Source: Actinomycetes bacterium
GTDB taxonomy: Bacteria; Actinomycetota; Acidimicrobiia; Acidimicrobiales; Acidimicrobiaceae
Length of the DNA: 8,993 nt
Direction of reading: 5' to 3'
Assembly: GCA_021790495.1 (NCBI GenBank)
Contig: JAJYGZ010000041.1
Location: forward strand, 1 to 8,993
Part shown: positions 1-7,731 of the stretch, in pieces
Layout of the letters: every line of letters starts with the position of its first letter
Numbering within the stretch: position 1 is the first letter of the stretch
The notes under the pieces: model-generated
The model's input: the letters and a program-made list of their open reading frames with translations, nothing else
Database searches by the model: none
Told to the model about the DNA's origin: nothing
Position numbers and translations under genes: made by a program

Positions 1-229
1 CGCCTTGGAGGTCTTCAACAGCGGCGACCGTCCGGTTCAGGTTGGATCGCACTACCACTTCTACGAGACCAACGAGGCGCTCGTCTTTGATCGCGAAGCG
101 ACCAAGGGCATGCGCCTCGACATCGCCTCTGGCACTGCGGCACGCTTTGAACCGGGACAAGGGCGAACGGTCACCCTTATTCGTTTTAGCAGCGCGGCAA
201 GCGACAATGCTCCCGCGGATCGGAACTGA
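1..229 (+). CDS. ureB: Urease beta subunit, C-terminal part (5' truncated by window edge)
   Basis: This is the end of the urease beta subunit, the small structural chain that packs against UreA and UreC in the cytoplasmic enzyme. Codons read in frame from base 2, and the reading frame is open to the window edge, so the apparent TTG at base 5 is an internal Leu and the true start lies upstream. The 75 visible residues carry the family's hallmark block [19 protein letters not shown], then [20 protein letters not shown] and RTVTLI, which match the core and C-terminal strand region of UreB. The tail after RTVTLI is short and polar (ending APADRN). The ureC Shine-Dalgarno overlaps the stop codon, so the two genes are in one operon. 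ureA is expected just upstream but cannot be seen. Confidence 0.95.
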   Translation, partial: ALEVFNSGDRPVQVGSHYHFYETNEALVFDREATKGMRLDIASGTAARFEPGQGRTVTLIRFSSAASDNAPADRN

Positions 230-233
230 GGAA
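228..233 (+). promoter_or_regulatory. Ribosome binding site of ureC
   Basis: GAGGAA lies 6 bases (counted from GAGG) before the ATG at 238 and overlaps the ureB stop codon TGA (227-229). This position fixes the ureC start and suggests coupled translation of the beta and alpha subunits. Confidence 0.7.
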
Positions 234-237
234 AACA

Positions 238-1947
238 ATGTCGATCAAGATACCCCGGCAAAGCTACGCGAGCCACTATGGACCCACTACCGGCGACAGA
301 GTGCGTCTCGCCGACACCGATCTGGTGGTCGAAGTCGAGTACGACCTGACCCGCTATGGCGAGGAGGCGAAGTTCGGCGGCGGCAAGACGATACGGGACT
401 CGATGGGACAGAATCCCACGATCACGCGCGCCCAGGGAGCGCCGGATCTTGTCATAACCAACGCGCTTGTCATCGACCACAGCGGGATCTACAAGGCCGA
501 TATTGCGGTGCGCGATGGTCTCATCCAAGCGATCGGAAGTGCCGGAAACTCCCTTGTCTCGGCTGGCGTGGACATCGAGATCGGCACGAGCACCGAGATC
601 ATCGCGGGAGAAAAGATGATCTTGACCGCCGGGGCCATCGACAGCCACATCCACTTCATCTCGGCGGATCAGATTTCGGCCGCTATGACCTCTGGGGTAA
701 CCACGATGATCGGAGGGGGAACCGGACCCGCCACCGGCACCAACGCCACCACCGTTACCCCGGGCTCCTGGTACATCCACAAGATGATCGAAGCCTTCGA
801 GGGCCAAGCCATCAACGTGGGGTTCATGGGCAAGGGCAACTCCTCGTCTCATGAAGCGATCGCCGAACAAGTCAGGGCCGGGGCGATGGGTCTCAAGCTC
901 CATGAGGATTGGGGCTCGACGCCAAGAGCGATTCGCACAGCCCTCGATGTCGCCGAGGAGACCGACGTTCAAGTCGCGATCCATACCGATACCCTAAATG
1001 AGAGCGGATTTGTCGAAAAGACCATCGAAGCGGTTGGCGGACGAACCATTCATGCCTTTCACACCGAAGGAGCCGGAGGCGGGCACGCCCCCGACATCAT
1101 GAGGGTGGCCGGACTCAACAACTTCCTGCCGTCTTCCACCAACCCAACTCGCCCCTACACTCGCAACACTATCGAAGAGCACCTCGACATGCTGATGGTC
1201 TGTCACCATCTCGACAGCTCGGTCGCCGAAGATGTGGCGTTCGCCGATTCACGGATTCGCGCCGAAACGATCGCCGCCGAAGATGTCTTGCATGATCTCG
1301 GCGCCATTTCTATGATGTCCTCTGACTCCCAGGCGATGGGCCGGGTGGGAGAGGTTCTCATTCGCACTTGGCAGACCGCCGACAAGATGAAGCGCGAGCG
1401 CGGCCCTCTTAGCGAGGACTCGGAGCGCAACGACAACAACCGGGTAAAGCGATATATCGCCAAATACACCATCAACCCCGCAATAGCCAATGGCATCTCC
1501 AACTACGTCGGTTCGATAGAGGTCGGCAAACTGGCGGACTTGGTGCTTTGGAAGCCGGGGTTCTTTGGGGTTCGACCGGATCTGGTAATCAAATCCGGAA
1601 TGATCGCCTACGCGCCAAGCGGCGACCCGAACGCATCAATTCCCACCCCGGAGCCGCGCCTTTACAAGCCCCAGTTCGCCACCATGGGACTGGCGAGCGC
1701 CGCGCTTGGAGTCACCTTCGTATCGGGAGTGAGCCTGACCGAGAACAACCCGATGGGCGCCTCAACCCGCGCGCGGCTCCCGGTCGCCAACACCCGAACC
1801 GTCACCAAAGCCGACATGGTCCGCAATTCCAGGATCGGAACGATCGAGGTCAATCCCCAGACATACGAAGTGCGCCTCGATGGCGAGATTCTCACCTCGG
1901 CACCGGCATCGATACTTCCGATGGCCCAGCGCTACTTCCTGTTTTAA
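238..1947 (+). CDS. ureC: Urease alpha (catalytic) subunit
   Basis: Catalytic subunit of nickel urease, which hydrolyses urea to ammonia and carbamate in the cytoplasm. The 569 residues match the family's usual length of about 570. All active-site elements are readable: nickel ligands His137 and His139 (DSHIHF), carbamylated Lys220 with His222 (GLKLHED), His249 ([11 protein letters not shown]), His275 ([13 protein letters not shown]), the mobile-flap Cys322 and catalytic His323 (MVCHHLD), Arg339, and nickel ligand Asp363 ([12 protein letters not shown]). The chain ends in the conserved QRYFLF. The ATG at 238 is preceded by GAGGAA and gives the typical N-terminus ([20 protein letters not shown]). 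The loop after the first His pair reads ISADQ where most ureases have ICPQQ or ISPQQ, a mild deviation. Nothing suggests loss of activity. It needs UreD, UreF and UreG, encoded directly downstream, for nickel insertion. Confidence 0.98.
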   Translation: MSIKIPRQSYASHYGPTTGDRVRLADTDLVVEVEYDLTRYGEEAKFGGGKTIRDSMGQNPTITRAQGAPDLVITNALVIDHSGIYKADIAVRDGLIQAIGSAGNSLVSAGVDIEIGTSTEIIAGEKMILTAGAIDSHIHFISADQISAAMTSGVTTMIGGGTGPATGTNATTVTPGSWYIHKMIEAFEGQAINVGFMGKGNSSSHEAIAEQVRAGAMGLKLHEDWGSTPRAIRTALDVAEETDVQVAIHTDTLNESGFVEKTIEAVGGRTIHAFHTEGAGGGHAPDIMRVAGLNNFLPSSTNPTRPYTRNTIEEHLDMLMVCHHLDSSVAEDVAFADSRIRAETIAAEDVLHDLGAISMMSSDSQAMGRVGEVLIRTWQTADKMKRERGPLSEDSERNDNNRVKRYIAKYTINPAIANGISNYVGSIEVGKLADLVLWKPGFFGVRPDLVIKSGMIAYAPSGDPNASIPTPEPRLYKPQFATMGLASAALGVTFVSGVSLTENNPMGASTRARLPVANTRTVTKADMVRNSRIGTIEVNPQTYEVRLDGEILTSAPASILPMAQRYFLF

Positions 1948-1957
1948 CTGAGAAACC

Positions 1958-2671
1958 ATGGCAATGACCTTGAATTTACTATCCCACCAAAGCGACCTTG
2001 AGGCCCTCGGGGCGATGCACTACTTTTTTGACTCCGCCTTTCCCAGCGGCGCCTATGCGCACAGCTTCGGATTCGAGACTTTCGCCGCTGGCGCCGATGC
2101 CTCTGACAAAGACGCCGCGATCGCATGGATCGAAAACTATCTGATCTACTCGCTATGGCACGGAGATCTCGAGAACATCGAGCGGATCGTCGAACTCGCC
2201 GAGTACCGCTCCCCACAAAGCATCGAGGCGGTCGAAGAATCCGACGCCTTTACCCACATAGCGCGCTCGACCGCAGAAGGCCGGCGATCGGCACGACAGC
2301 TGGCTCGGTCCCTCAACCTGGCGGCAGTGGCGCTCTTTGGCGAACTCTTCGCTGGCCAGGCCGAGGCGAGCTTTTTGGAGCCATCGACAATTGTAGGTCT
2401 GGTAGCCCGCCACCTTAGCTGGCCCTTAGAGGCGACACGCCTTTACTATCTGCAGTCCCAGGCCCTGGGAGCCACCTCGGTTCTGGTTCGCCATGGCCGC
2501 ATCGGGCAATTTCGCCAGCTTGAGATGATGGGCGTTCTGCGCCGCACGGCGTTGTCGCTGGCTCGCTCGCGCCCCGAGAGTTCGAGCACGCCGACCGCTT
2601 CGCAGTGCTGGCAGCTCGAATTCGACCAGATCGCCCACCAGCACCTCTCTCCACGACTCTTCCAATCCTAA
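1958..2671 (+). CDS. ureF: Urease accessory protein UreF
   Basis: UreF is the bridging chaperone that joins UreD to UreG in the urease activation complex and gates GTP hydrolysis by UreG during nickel delivery. The 237-residue product has the family block DSAFPSGAYAHSFGFET at about residues 25-41, corresponding to the usual DSALPTGAFAHSxGLE. It also has a helical middle with GRRSARQLARSLN near 108-120 and the typical end FDQIAHQHLSPRLFQS. It lies 10 bases after the ureC stop. The ATG at 1958 has only a weak GAGA-type ribosome site, and a second ATG two codons later (1964) is an equally possible start. In many bacteria ureE sits between ureC and ureF; here the gap is too short for any gene. 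Confidence 0.93.
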   Translation: MAMTLNLLSHQSDLEALGAMHYFFDSAFPSGAYAHSFGFETFAAGADASDKDAAIAWIENYLIYSLWHGDLENIERIVELAEYRSPQSIEAVEESDAFTHIARSTAEGRRSARQLARSLNLAAVALFGELFAGQAEASFLEPSTIVGLVARHLSWPLEATRLYYLQSQALGATSVLVRHGRIGQFRQLEMMGVLRRTALSLARSRPESSSTPTASQCWQLEFDQIAHQHLSPRLFQS

Positions 2672-2692
2672 TTCCGAAAGGCGAACAACTAA

Positions 2693-3331
2693 ATGACTCT
2701 CCAAATAGATCATTCCCCAGCGAACGGGCCCTCGACCAAGCGCGCGGTGCGAATCGGCGTGGGCGGTCCAGTGGGTTCGGGCAAAACGATGCTGGTAAGG
2801 CGAATCGCGGAGACCCTAAGCGAGCGGATCTCTATCGGCGTAGTTACAAATGACATCTACACCAAGGAAGACGCGGAGTTCCTCATTCGCCTTGGGATTC
2901 TTCCCTCGCTAAGAATCCTGGGGGTCGAAACCGGAGGGTGCCCCCATTCGGCGATTCGCGACGATGTGTCGATGAATCTCGCCGCTATCGACGAACTCAC
3001 CGAAAGGTGCGACGATCTCGATCTCATCCTGGTGGAATCGGGAGGAGACAACCTCACCGCGATGTTTTCCCCAGATCTGGCCGACCGAACGATCTACGTC
3101 ATTGACGTCGCCCAAGGCGACAAGATCCCCAGAAAAGGCGGGCCGGGGCTGACCTATTCCGACCTTTTGGTGATCAATAAGATCTCCTTGGCTCCCTATG
3201 TGGGAGCGAATCTCGACACCATGGAAAAAGATGCAGCGGACCTGCGTGGCGATCGAAAAACACTCTTTTCGGATCTGGCGGACCTCCGCGGATTGGATGA
3301 CATCGCCAGCTGGGTGCTCGACCAGCTTTGA
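2693..3331 (+). CDS. ureG: Urease accessory GTPase UreG (variant NKIS G4 motif)
   Basis: UreG is the SIMIBI-class GTPase that binds nickel and powers its delivery to apo-urease. The 212 residues show a P-loop GGPVGSGKT (24-32), the metal-binding CPH motif (Cys83-Pro84-His85) preceded by VETGG, and VESGGDNL (114-121). DLLVINK leads into the G4 region at 157-163. The start is ATG 2693, with AAAGG 11 bases upstream. There is no histidine-rich N-terminal extension. The oddity is the guanine-recognition motif: the family reads NK(T/I)DLAPYVG, whereas this protein reads [10 protein letters not shown], so the Asp that contacts the guanine base is Ser165. Asp codons (GAC/GAT) differ from the TCC seen here at two or three positions, so a single miscalled base does not explain it. 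The rest of the protein is well conserved. The gene overlaps ureD by 4 bases. Confidence 0.96.
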   Translation: MTLQIDHSPANGPSTKRAVRIGVGGPVGSGKTMLVRRIAETLSERISIGVVTNDIYTKEDAEFLIRLGILPSLRILGVETGGCPHSAIRDDVSMNLAAIDELTERCDDLDLILVESGGDNLTAMFSPDLADRTIYVIDVAQGDKIPRKGGPGLTYSDLLVINKISLAPYVGANLDTMEKDAADLRGDRKTLFSDLADLRGLDDIASWVLDQL

Positions 3332-4143
3332 CCGAGGCAGCCCAAGAAGCGCTCCTCGGCCCGGACTCGCGACTTGTCGTGAACTTCGGGCGCAAAGGTG
3401 CGCAACGACTAGAGCAATACGGCCAGTTCCGGATCTCCAACCGCTGCGGGGAGCGCTTCGGCATGGATCGGTATTTCCTCACCGAGGTGGGTCCGGGACT
3501 CTTCCCTGGCGAAGTCCATCACCTCAAGTTCCGGCTTGAAAACCATAGTCGCATCGCCCTTGACTCCCAGTCGGCAATCAAAGTCCACTTCAGCCCCGTT
3601 GAATCCGAATCGGTCATCGATCAGCTCTTCGAGCTCGAGGCGGGATCGTCGCTGGTGGCAATACCTGAGCCGATTATCGCCTTTACCGGGTCTCGGCTCC
3701 GCTCGCGAACCAGGCTCAATCTTGAGCAAGGGGCGAGTGCCATCATCTCAGAGGTTATCGGACGAGTGGCACCGACGCCGGATTCGCTCGGTCCTCCGGC
3801 AATGGACACCGCCGTGGAGATCTGCTATGACGCCCGCCGGATCTTTGTCGATCGCGTCGCGATCGGGAGCAATCCGCACTTCGGGGCGAGCAAGTCTTGG
3901 TCGGCAGTTACCGGAGAATCTGGATGCGTCGGATCTCTCTACTTCGTCGGTTTCGAACCCGGAACGTTAGAGCGCATCGCGGGGATTATGGCAAGGCTCG
4001 ACACCGGGTCCCCCGCGGTGCGAAGCACCCGCCCGACGAATCCGACCGAAGAGCTGACCATCATCCGCGCCAAGGCATCCGACGCCGCGTCGGTGGGAAG
4101 CCACTTCGTGGGCATAGTGGAGAGGTTTTTGGCCCTCCAATGA
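3328..4143 (+). CDS. ureD: Urease accessory protein UreD (UreH)
   Basis: UreD (also called UreH) is the scaffold that binds apo-urease directly and, with UreF and UreG, channels nickel to the active site. The product is 271 residues, a normal length. Recognisable family elements are [19 protein letters not shown] followed by TGSRL, which corresponds to the LxPGAxLExLPEPxIPFAGSRF block, then the [16 protein letters not shown] strand and a C-terminal FRALQ-like end (VERFLALQ). The N-terminal part is more divergent. The start is inferred to be TTG 3328, overlapping the ureG stop as TTGA. There is no convincing Shine-Dalgarno, so translation is probably coupled to ureG. A GTG a little downstream (V near residue 17) is a less likely alternative because it would cut the first strand. 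Confidence 0.9.
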   Translation: MTEAAQEALLGPDSRLVVNFGRKGAQRLEQYGQFRISNRCGERFGMDRYFLTEVGPGLFPGEVHHLKFRLENHSRIALDSQSAIKVHFSPVESESVIDQLFELEAGSSLVAIPEPIIAFTGSRLRSRTRLNLEQGASAIISEVIGRVAPTPDSLGPPAMDTAVEICYDARRIFVDRVAIGSNPHFGASKSWSAVTGESGCVGSLYFVGFEPGTLERIAGIMARLDTGSPAVRSTRPTNPTEELTIIRAKASDAASVGSHFVGIVERFLALQ

Positions 4144-4169
4144 AAATTCCCCTGTCATCGACCGAAAAT

Positions 4170-4203
4170 GGAACCAATCGATCGATCGCTATCGTCGGGT
4201 TCC
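4170..4203 (+). other. Hairpin after the urease operon
   Basis: GGAACC (4170-4175) pairs with GGTTCC (4198-4203), and inside it CGAT (4179-4182) pairs with ATCG (4191-4194). The palindrome ATCGATCGAT (4177-4186) overlaps the inner part. The hairpin starts 26 bases after the ureD stop. No T-run follows, so it is not a canonical intrinsic terminator. It could be a weak terminator, an RNA-stabilising stem, or chance. Confidence 0.3.
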
Positions 4204-4230
4204 CCAGTCCTTTAGAAGTCGATAAGGCTC

Positions 4231-4254
4231 ATTTTGTATACATTTAGACAAAAT
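4231..4254 (+). promoter_or_regulatory. Perfect inverted repeat, candidate operator
   Basis: ATTTTGT (4231-4237) and ACAAAAT (4248-4254) are exact reverse complements separated by 10 bases. An overlapping 8-base palindrome TGTATACA sits at 4235-4242. This AT-rich patch stands out from the GC-rich surroundings and lies about 100 bases before the binding-protein gene. It could be a repressor or activator site (GT..AC palindromes are typical of GntR-type sites). The regulator is not known. Confidence 0.35.
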
Positions 4255-4263
4255 AGGCCTTCG

Positions 4264-4279
4264 TTAACAGCACTGTAAC
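4264..4279 (+). promoter_or_regulatory. GlnR-like nitrogen-control box
   Basis: The sequence TTAAC-AGCACT-GTAAC fits the actinobacterial GlnR box (gTnAC-n6-GaAAC) at all constrained positions except the first base of the left half and the second base of the right half. It is also an imperfect dyad (GTTAACAG / CTGTAAC). Only one box is visible, whereas strong GlnR sites often have two. It is centred about 50 bases before the start site that the proposed extended -10 would give, a usual place for an activator. This is inferred from a consensus, not from any binding data. Confidence 0.4.
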
Positions 4280-4289
4280 GCAAGGAAAC

Positions 4290-4300
4290 ATGTCCGACAT
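4290..4300 (+). promoter_or_regulatory. Short dyad ATGTC-C-GACAT
   Basis: Five-base arms ATGTC and GACAT flank a single C, just upstream of the possible extended -10. It could be a half-turn operator, but a dyad this short can arise by chance. Confidence 0.2.
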
Positions 4301-4307
4301 TTCGCAC

Positions 4308-4316
4308 TGATATCTT
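4308..4316 (+). promoter_or_regulatory. Possible extended -10 promoter element of the transporter operon
   Basis: TGA-TATCTT has the TGn extension plus a hexamer agreeing with TATAAT at four of six positions. No good -35 hexamer is found at 16-18 bases upstream, which would fit an activator-dependent or extended -10 promoter. Transcription would begin near 4323, leaving a leader of about 30 bases before the GTG start. Confidence 0.3.
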
Positions 4317-4340
4317 CTTGTCTACAGAATACTTAACTCA

Positions 4341-4348
4341 AAAAGGAG
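4341..4348 (+). promoter_or_regulatory. Ribosome binding site of the binding-protein gene
   Basis: AAAAGGAG stands 5 bases before GTG 4354 and is the strongest Shine-Dalgarno in the window. It decides the start in favour of GTG 4354 over the in-frame TTG at 4318, which lies upstream of it and has no ribosome site. Confidence 0.75.
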
Positions 4349-4353
4349 CAAAA

Positions 4354-5529
4354 GTGCCCACCGACTTCCAGCCGGCGACCATCCAGGATCTTGGCTCGAG
4401 CCAAGCCAGTTCTACCGAATCAGGCTCGGCCTTCGACTCGCTCGGCGCGCCTTTGAACCGAAGACTCTCCCGCCGCTCGCTCTTTGGCAAAGGGGCAAAA
4501 CTGGTTGGCGCCGCGGCACTCGCGGGAGCAATCCCTGAAATCCTCGCTGCCTGCGGCTCTGGCTCCGCCACCACCGCCACCTCGGCTGTCGCCACAACCA
4601 CCGCCGCTCTCACCAAAGTCAGCCTTCAACTCGTCTACCTCGAAAACGTGCAGTTTGCCGGAAGCTATTTCGCCATGGAGCGCGGGTACTACAAAAAGCA
4701 AGGTCTTGACGTGACGCTTCTCCCGGGCGGGCCTAACTTGGCGCCCGAGCCGATCGTGGTCTCAGGAACCGCGCTCGTTGGCATCACCCACACTGCCGAG
4801 GCGATCCAAGCCATCAACAACGGGGCCGACATCAAGGTCATCGGTGCCGGATTCCAGAAGAGCCCGACCTGCATCGCATCCCGCGCCAGCGCCCCGATTC
4901 ACAATCCTCAGGAGATGGTCGGCAAAAAGATCGGCGTCAGCGCCTCCAACCAGCCGATCTGGGAATCTTTCCTGAAAGCCAACAATATGACCGCCGCCAG
5001 GATCGACGTGGTCACGGTGGGATTTGACCCAACCCCGTTGGCCACCGGCGAAATCGACGGACTAATGGCCTTTTACACCAATGAGCCGATCGTGCTCAAG
5101 CTTCAAGGCGTGCCGACCTATGCGTTCTTGCTGAACGACTTCAACTATCCGCTCATCGAAGACATCTACATCGCCAAGACCTCAAATCTCTCGGACCCTG
5201 TAATGCGCAAGCAGATCGTCGGATTGATGACGGGCGAGTCGATGGGTTGGAGCGACGTCCTCAAGAACCCAGACGAGGCCGCGAATCTCGCCGTCACCAA
5301 GTATGGCGCAAGCTTGAAGCTGAACCCGGCTCAGCAAAAACTCGATGCGCAAGAGCAGAACGCGTTTGTCTCGGATGCCAACACCGACAAGTACGGCCTC
5401 TTCTGGATGACTCCAGAAACCGTCGCGGGAACCATCAAGTCGCTCGGCATCGGCAACGTCATCGCGACACCGTCGATGTTCACCAACGAGATCCTCGCCG
5501 AGATCTACCACGGAGGAAATAAGGCATGA
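4354..5529 (+). CDS. ABC transporter substrate-binding lipoprotein, NitT/TauT (NMT1/THI5-like) family, Tat-exported
   Basis: Solute receptor of an ABC importer, anchored outside the membrane as a lipoprotein. From GTG 4354 it has 391 residues. A long polar head of about 39 residues precedes a twin-arginine motif ([10 protein letters not shown], Arg40-Arg41), a hydrophobic stretch ([15 protein letters not shown]) and a lipobox LAAC with Cys67, so export is probably by Tat with lipid attachment. A Ser/Thr/Ala-rich linker follows. The folded domain begins [18 protein letters not shown] and continues [20 protein letters not shown], then [16 protein letters not shown], typical of the NMT1/THI5 and SsuA/TauA binding proteins. 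Relatives bind thiamine pyrimidines, riboflavin, nitrate, sulfonates and other small nitrogen compounds, so the ligand is open. The gene stands directly after the urease operon behind a GlnR-like box and overlaps the ATPase gene by 4 bases. These facts favour a nitrogen source. Confidence 0.88.
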   Translation: MPTDFQPATIQDLGSSQASSTESGSAFDSLGAPLNRRLSRRSLFGKGAKLVGAAALAGAIPEILAACGSGSATTATSAVATTTAALTKVSLQLVYLENVQFAGSYFAMERGYYKKQGLDVTLLPGGPNLAPEPIVVSGTALVGITHTAEAIQAINNGADIKVIGAGFQKSPTCIASRASAPIHNPQEMVGKKIGVSASNQPIWESFLKANNMTAARIDVVTVGFDPTPLATGEIDGLMAFYTNEPIVLKLQGVPTYAFLLNDFNYPLIEDIYIAKTSNLSDPVMRKQIVGLMTGESMGWSDVLKNPDEAANLAVTKYGASLKLNPAQQKLDAQEQNAFVSDANTDKYGLFWMTPETVAGTIKSLGIGNVIATPSMFTNEILAEIYHGGNKA

Positions 5530-6371
5530 ACCTGGCGATCGATGAGAAGCTAAAGCAAGCGGCCCAAGGACACCTCGGAGGCACACCCCAAGCCCAAGAC
5601 GGGCTCTGCCTCCAAGGTGTCACCAAGGTCTACAAGTCTCGCAAAGGGGAGGTGACGGCGCTTAGCGGCGTCGACATCTCCTCGGTGCGCGGCAGCTTTA
5701 CCGCTCTCCTCGGTCCCTCGGGATGCGGAAAATCTACGGTCCTCAGAATGATGGCCGACCTTGACACGCCCTCGGCCGGCAACATTTTGGTGCATGGCGA
5801 GCATCCTCGCGAAGCTCGCCTTGCACATCATCTCGGCGTCGCATTCCAAGAGGCCGCGCTACTCCCCTGGAAGACGGTCGAAGCCAACATCCGTCTCCCA
5901 CTCGAAATAGCAGGTCGGCGCGTTGAGGCGAGCGCGATAGCGGATCTGATCTCGCTGGTCGGCCTGAGAGATTTCGCCAAGTCGCTTCCGTCCGAACTAT
6001 CCGGAGGAATGCGCCAGCGCGTGGCGATCGCGCGCGCGCTTTCAATCGAACCCCACGTGCTGCTGCTTGACGAACCTTTTGGCGCGCTCGATGAGATGAC
6101 ACGGCGGCGCATGAACATCGAACTGCAGAGGATCTGGACCGAGCGCTCTGCCACGACGTTATTGGTGACACATTCAATATCCGAAGCGGTATTTCTCGCA
6201 GATGACATCTTCGTGCTTAGTCCCCGACCGGGTGTCGTCGTCACCCATCTCAAAGTCCCATTTGCCCGACCGCGCGGCGCCGAGCTTCTCCGCGCCCCCG
6301 AGTTCCACGAGATCTGCGACTACCTGAGCGGAGTCCTCTTCGAAAGCGAAGACTCCAAGGAGCAGCTTTGA
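5526..6371 (+). CDS. ABC transporter ATP-binding protein, NitT/TauT type (SsuB/TauB-like)
   Basis: Cytoplasmic ATPase that powers the importer encoded around it. The 281 residues contain every ABC motif in order: Walker [10 protein letters not shown] (63-71), Q-loop Gln108 ([10 protein letters not shown]), signature LSGGM (158-162) followed by [10 protein letters not shown], Walker B LLLDEP (179-184) with GALDE as D-loop, and switch His216 ([10 protein letters not shown]). The sequence [16 protein letters not shown] after the Q-loop and the tail FVLSPRPG are typical of the nitrate/sulfonate/taurine ATPases. The first 25 or so residues are an uncommon extension before the domain. ATG 5526 overlaps the upstream stop as ATGA, with GGAGG at 5512-5516 as ribosome site. 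The 3' end overlaps the permease start as TTGA. Confidence 0.95.
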   Translation: MNLAIDEKLKQAAQGHLGGTPQAQDGLCLQGVTKVYKSRKGEVTALSGVDISSVRGSFTALLGPSGCGKSTVLRMMADLDTPSAGNILVHGEHPREARLAHHLGVAFQEAALLPWKTVEANIRLPLEIAGRRVEASAIADLISLVGLRDFAKSLPSELSGGMRQRVAIARALSIEPHVLLLDEPFGALDEMTRRRMNIELQRIWTERSATTLLVTHSISEAVFLADDIFVLSPRPGVVVTHLKVPFARPRGAELLRAPEFHEICDYLSGVLFESEDSKEQL

Positions 6372-7717
6372 GAACGCCTGGCTCCGGGTCCCTGGCGTCG
6401 CGGTCGGCCCGCATCGGAGATTTGCGTTCTAACCGCGTCTTAGGGTTTCAACTCCTCCTTGGAGTGGGGGTTGTGGCGCTTTGGGAGATCTTGGCGGTTA
6501 CGATATTCGCGCATCGATTTGTGCTGCCGACCCCGACCAGCATCGTCGCCACAGGCTGGCACGATCATTTCTACGGAAGCGACCTCGTCGCTACGCTTTC
6601 CGAGGCCAGCCTGGGATGGCTGATCGGCAACTCGCTGGGGCTCGCGCTGGCGACCCTGACCCTGGTAAGCCGTAGGGCTGAAGGTATCCTGGTCTCTTTT
6701 GGCGTGATGACGTACGCCGTTCCGACCGTCGCCATCGGACCGATTCTCTTCATCGTCCAAAGCCCCTTCGCCGCCAAGATAACCATGTCGGCGCTCTCGG
6801 TCTTCTTTGTAACTCTTGTCGCAGCGGTAGCCGGACTTCGAGCCGCTTCGAAAACGAGCCTCGAAATGGCCGCCGCTTTCGGTGCTCGAAAGTGGTCGAT
6901 CCTGCGCAGGGTGCGAATTCGAGCGAGCGTTCCAAGTATCGCGGCGGGCTTGTGCATCTCCGCGCCGGCGGCGATTCTCGGCGCGATGATCGGAGACTAC
7001 TTCGGCGGACAGAGCGGCCTCGGGGTTGTCATGCTCCAAGCCCAGCAGCAGCTCTCGGTAAGCCGTACCTGGGCTATAGCTGGCGTGACCACGGTCGTCT
7101 CGGGAACCGCCTATGGGATAACCCTTTGGCTAACTCGGCGCTTTGGCGCGGGAAACGCAGTTTCCACCGACGTCTCGGGTTCGCCTCAAGGCTCGGCCAA
7201 GCGCACCACCCAGCAGAACGTCGCCGCGACGGCGCGAGTCATGGCCGGGGTCGCCATCGCCCTAGCGGTATGGACTGCGTTGGTCCATCTCAGTGGACTC
7301 GGAGGCTACTTTCTCAAGACTCCACTCGCAGTATGGAACTACCTCGTTAGCAGCCCGCAGTCGCCGCAAAACCGCCAGCAAATCCTTTTGACGCTGGCGA
7401 CCACGCTTTTGCACGCAGGCTCTGGCTGGATTCTCGGCACAATCCTGGCCGTCATCGGCGCGGTTATCCTGGTGCTTTCACCTGCTGCGACCCGTGCCGT
7501 GATGCCTCTGGTTCTGGTAGTTCGATCCGTACCGCTTGTCGCGATGACGCCGCTGCTGGCTCTATTATTCGGCCGGGGCCTGGCGGGAATCACCGTCATC
7601 GCCGCGCTGGTAACGATTGTTCCGTCGCTGGTTACCATCTCGGATGGACTGCAAAGTGCCCCGGGCCCGGCACTCGATCTGATTCGTTCGATCGGGGCAG
7701 CCAGTTCAAAGCGCTAA
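6368..7717 (+). CDS. ABC transporter permease with two fused membrane domains (interrupted by frameshift)
   Basis: Membrane channel of the importer, with two BPD_transp_1 (SsuC/TauC-like) domains in one chain. Domain 1 spans about residues 25-258: transmembrane stretches near 27-46, 80-100, 108-130 and 138-156, then the ATPase-coupling EAA loop [24 protein letters not shown] (start 166) and further helices. A polar linker (about 259-285) leads to domain 2, which starts with helix [16 protein letters not shown] (291-306) and repeats the same plan. The frame closes at TAA 7715 after residue 449, in the middle of the second EAA loop (DLIRSIGA), and the missing end continues in the -1 frame to 7980. 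Repaired, the protein would be 537 residues. The start is taken as TTG 6368, overlapping the ATPase stop (TTGA). The lesion is either an assembly or sequencing error or a genuine inactivating mutation. If real, the second domain loses its coupling loop and last helices. Confidence 0.85.
   Translation: MRTPGSGSLASRSARIGDLRSNRVLGFQLLLGVGVVALWEILAVTIFAHRFVLPTPTSIVATGWHDHFYGSDLVATLSEASLGWLIGNSLGLALATLTLVSRRAEGILVSFGVMTYAVPTVAIGPILFIVQSPFAAKITMSALSVFFVTLVAAVAGLRAASKTSLEMAAAFGARKWSILRRVRIRASVPSIAAGLCISAPAAILGAMIGDYFGGQSGLGVVMLQAQQQLSVSRTWAIAGVTTVVSGTAYGITLWLTRRFGAGNAVSTDVSGSPQGSAKRTTQQNVAATARVMAGVAIALAVWTALVHLSGLGGYFLKTPLAVWNYLVSSPQSPQNRQQILLTLATTLLHAGSGWILGTILAVIGAVILVLSPAATRAVMPLVLVVRSVPLVAMTPLLALLFGRGLAGITVIAALVTIVPSLVTISDGLQSAPGPALDLIRSIGAASSKR
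7694..7717 (+). other. Frameshift site in the permease gene
   Basis: Reading in the original frame gives SIGAASSKR and a stop. Stepping back one base around 7694-7700 gives SIGA(or G)[14 protein letters not shown], the expected EAA-loop sequence. One base is therefore missing relative to an intact gene. A GGGG run at 7694-7697 is the obvious place: a fifth G would restore the frame and read IGGSQF. 6368 to 7980 is 1613 bases, and adding one makes 1614, divisible by three. Confidence 0.75.
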
Positions 7718-7731
7718 CTCGCGTTCGTGCG

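Noticed and set aside
5..7. TTG at base 5 as start of ureB
   Set aside because: The frame continues to the window edge with family-consistent residues, and UreB is about 100 residues or more, so this is an internal codon.
61..984. Long open frame on the - strand (307 codons) and a + strand frame at 42-854
   Set aside because: Both lie over ureB/ureC and translate to Arg/Gly/His-rich sequence without family features. They are the usual shadow frames of a high-GC gene.
1948..1957. Room for ureE between ureC and ureF
   Set aside because: The gap is only 10 bases.
4177..4188. ATCGATCGATCG as a mobile-element target or short tandem repeat
   Set aside because: Only three ATCG units, with no flanking duplication or element. 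Short GATC-containing words are frequent across the whole window.
4234..4262. TTGTAT (4234-4239) as a -35 element
   Set aside because: No -10-like hexamer is present 16-18 bases downstream.
4318..4353. TTG at 4318 as start of the binding protein
   Set aside because: It would add 12 residues, has no ribosome site, and lies upstream of the strong AAAAGGAG that serves GTG 4354.
6440..7039. Open frame of 199 codons on the - strand within the permease
   Set aside because: Composition is Arg/Asp/Glu-rich and repetitive, a mirror of the hydrophobic permease codons. No start signal or family resemblance.
7694..7717. Programmed -1 frameshifting in the permease
   Set aside because: No X-XXY-YYZ slippery heptamer in the correct phase was found, and no obvious stem follows. 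A missing base is the simpler reading.
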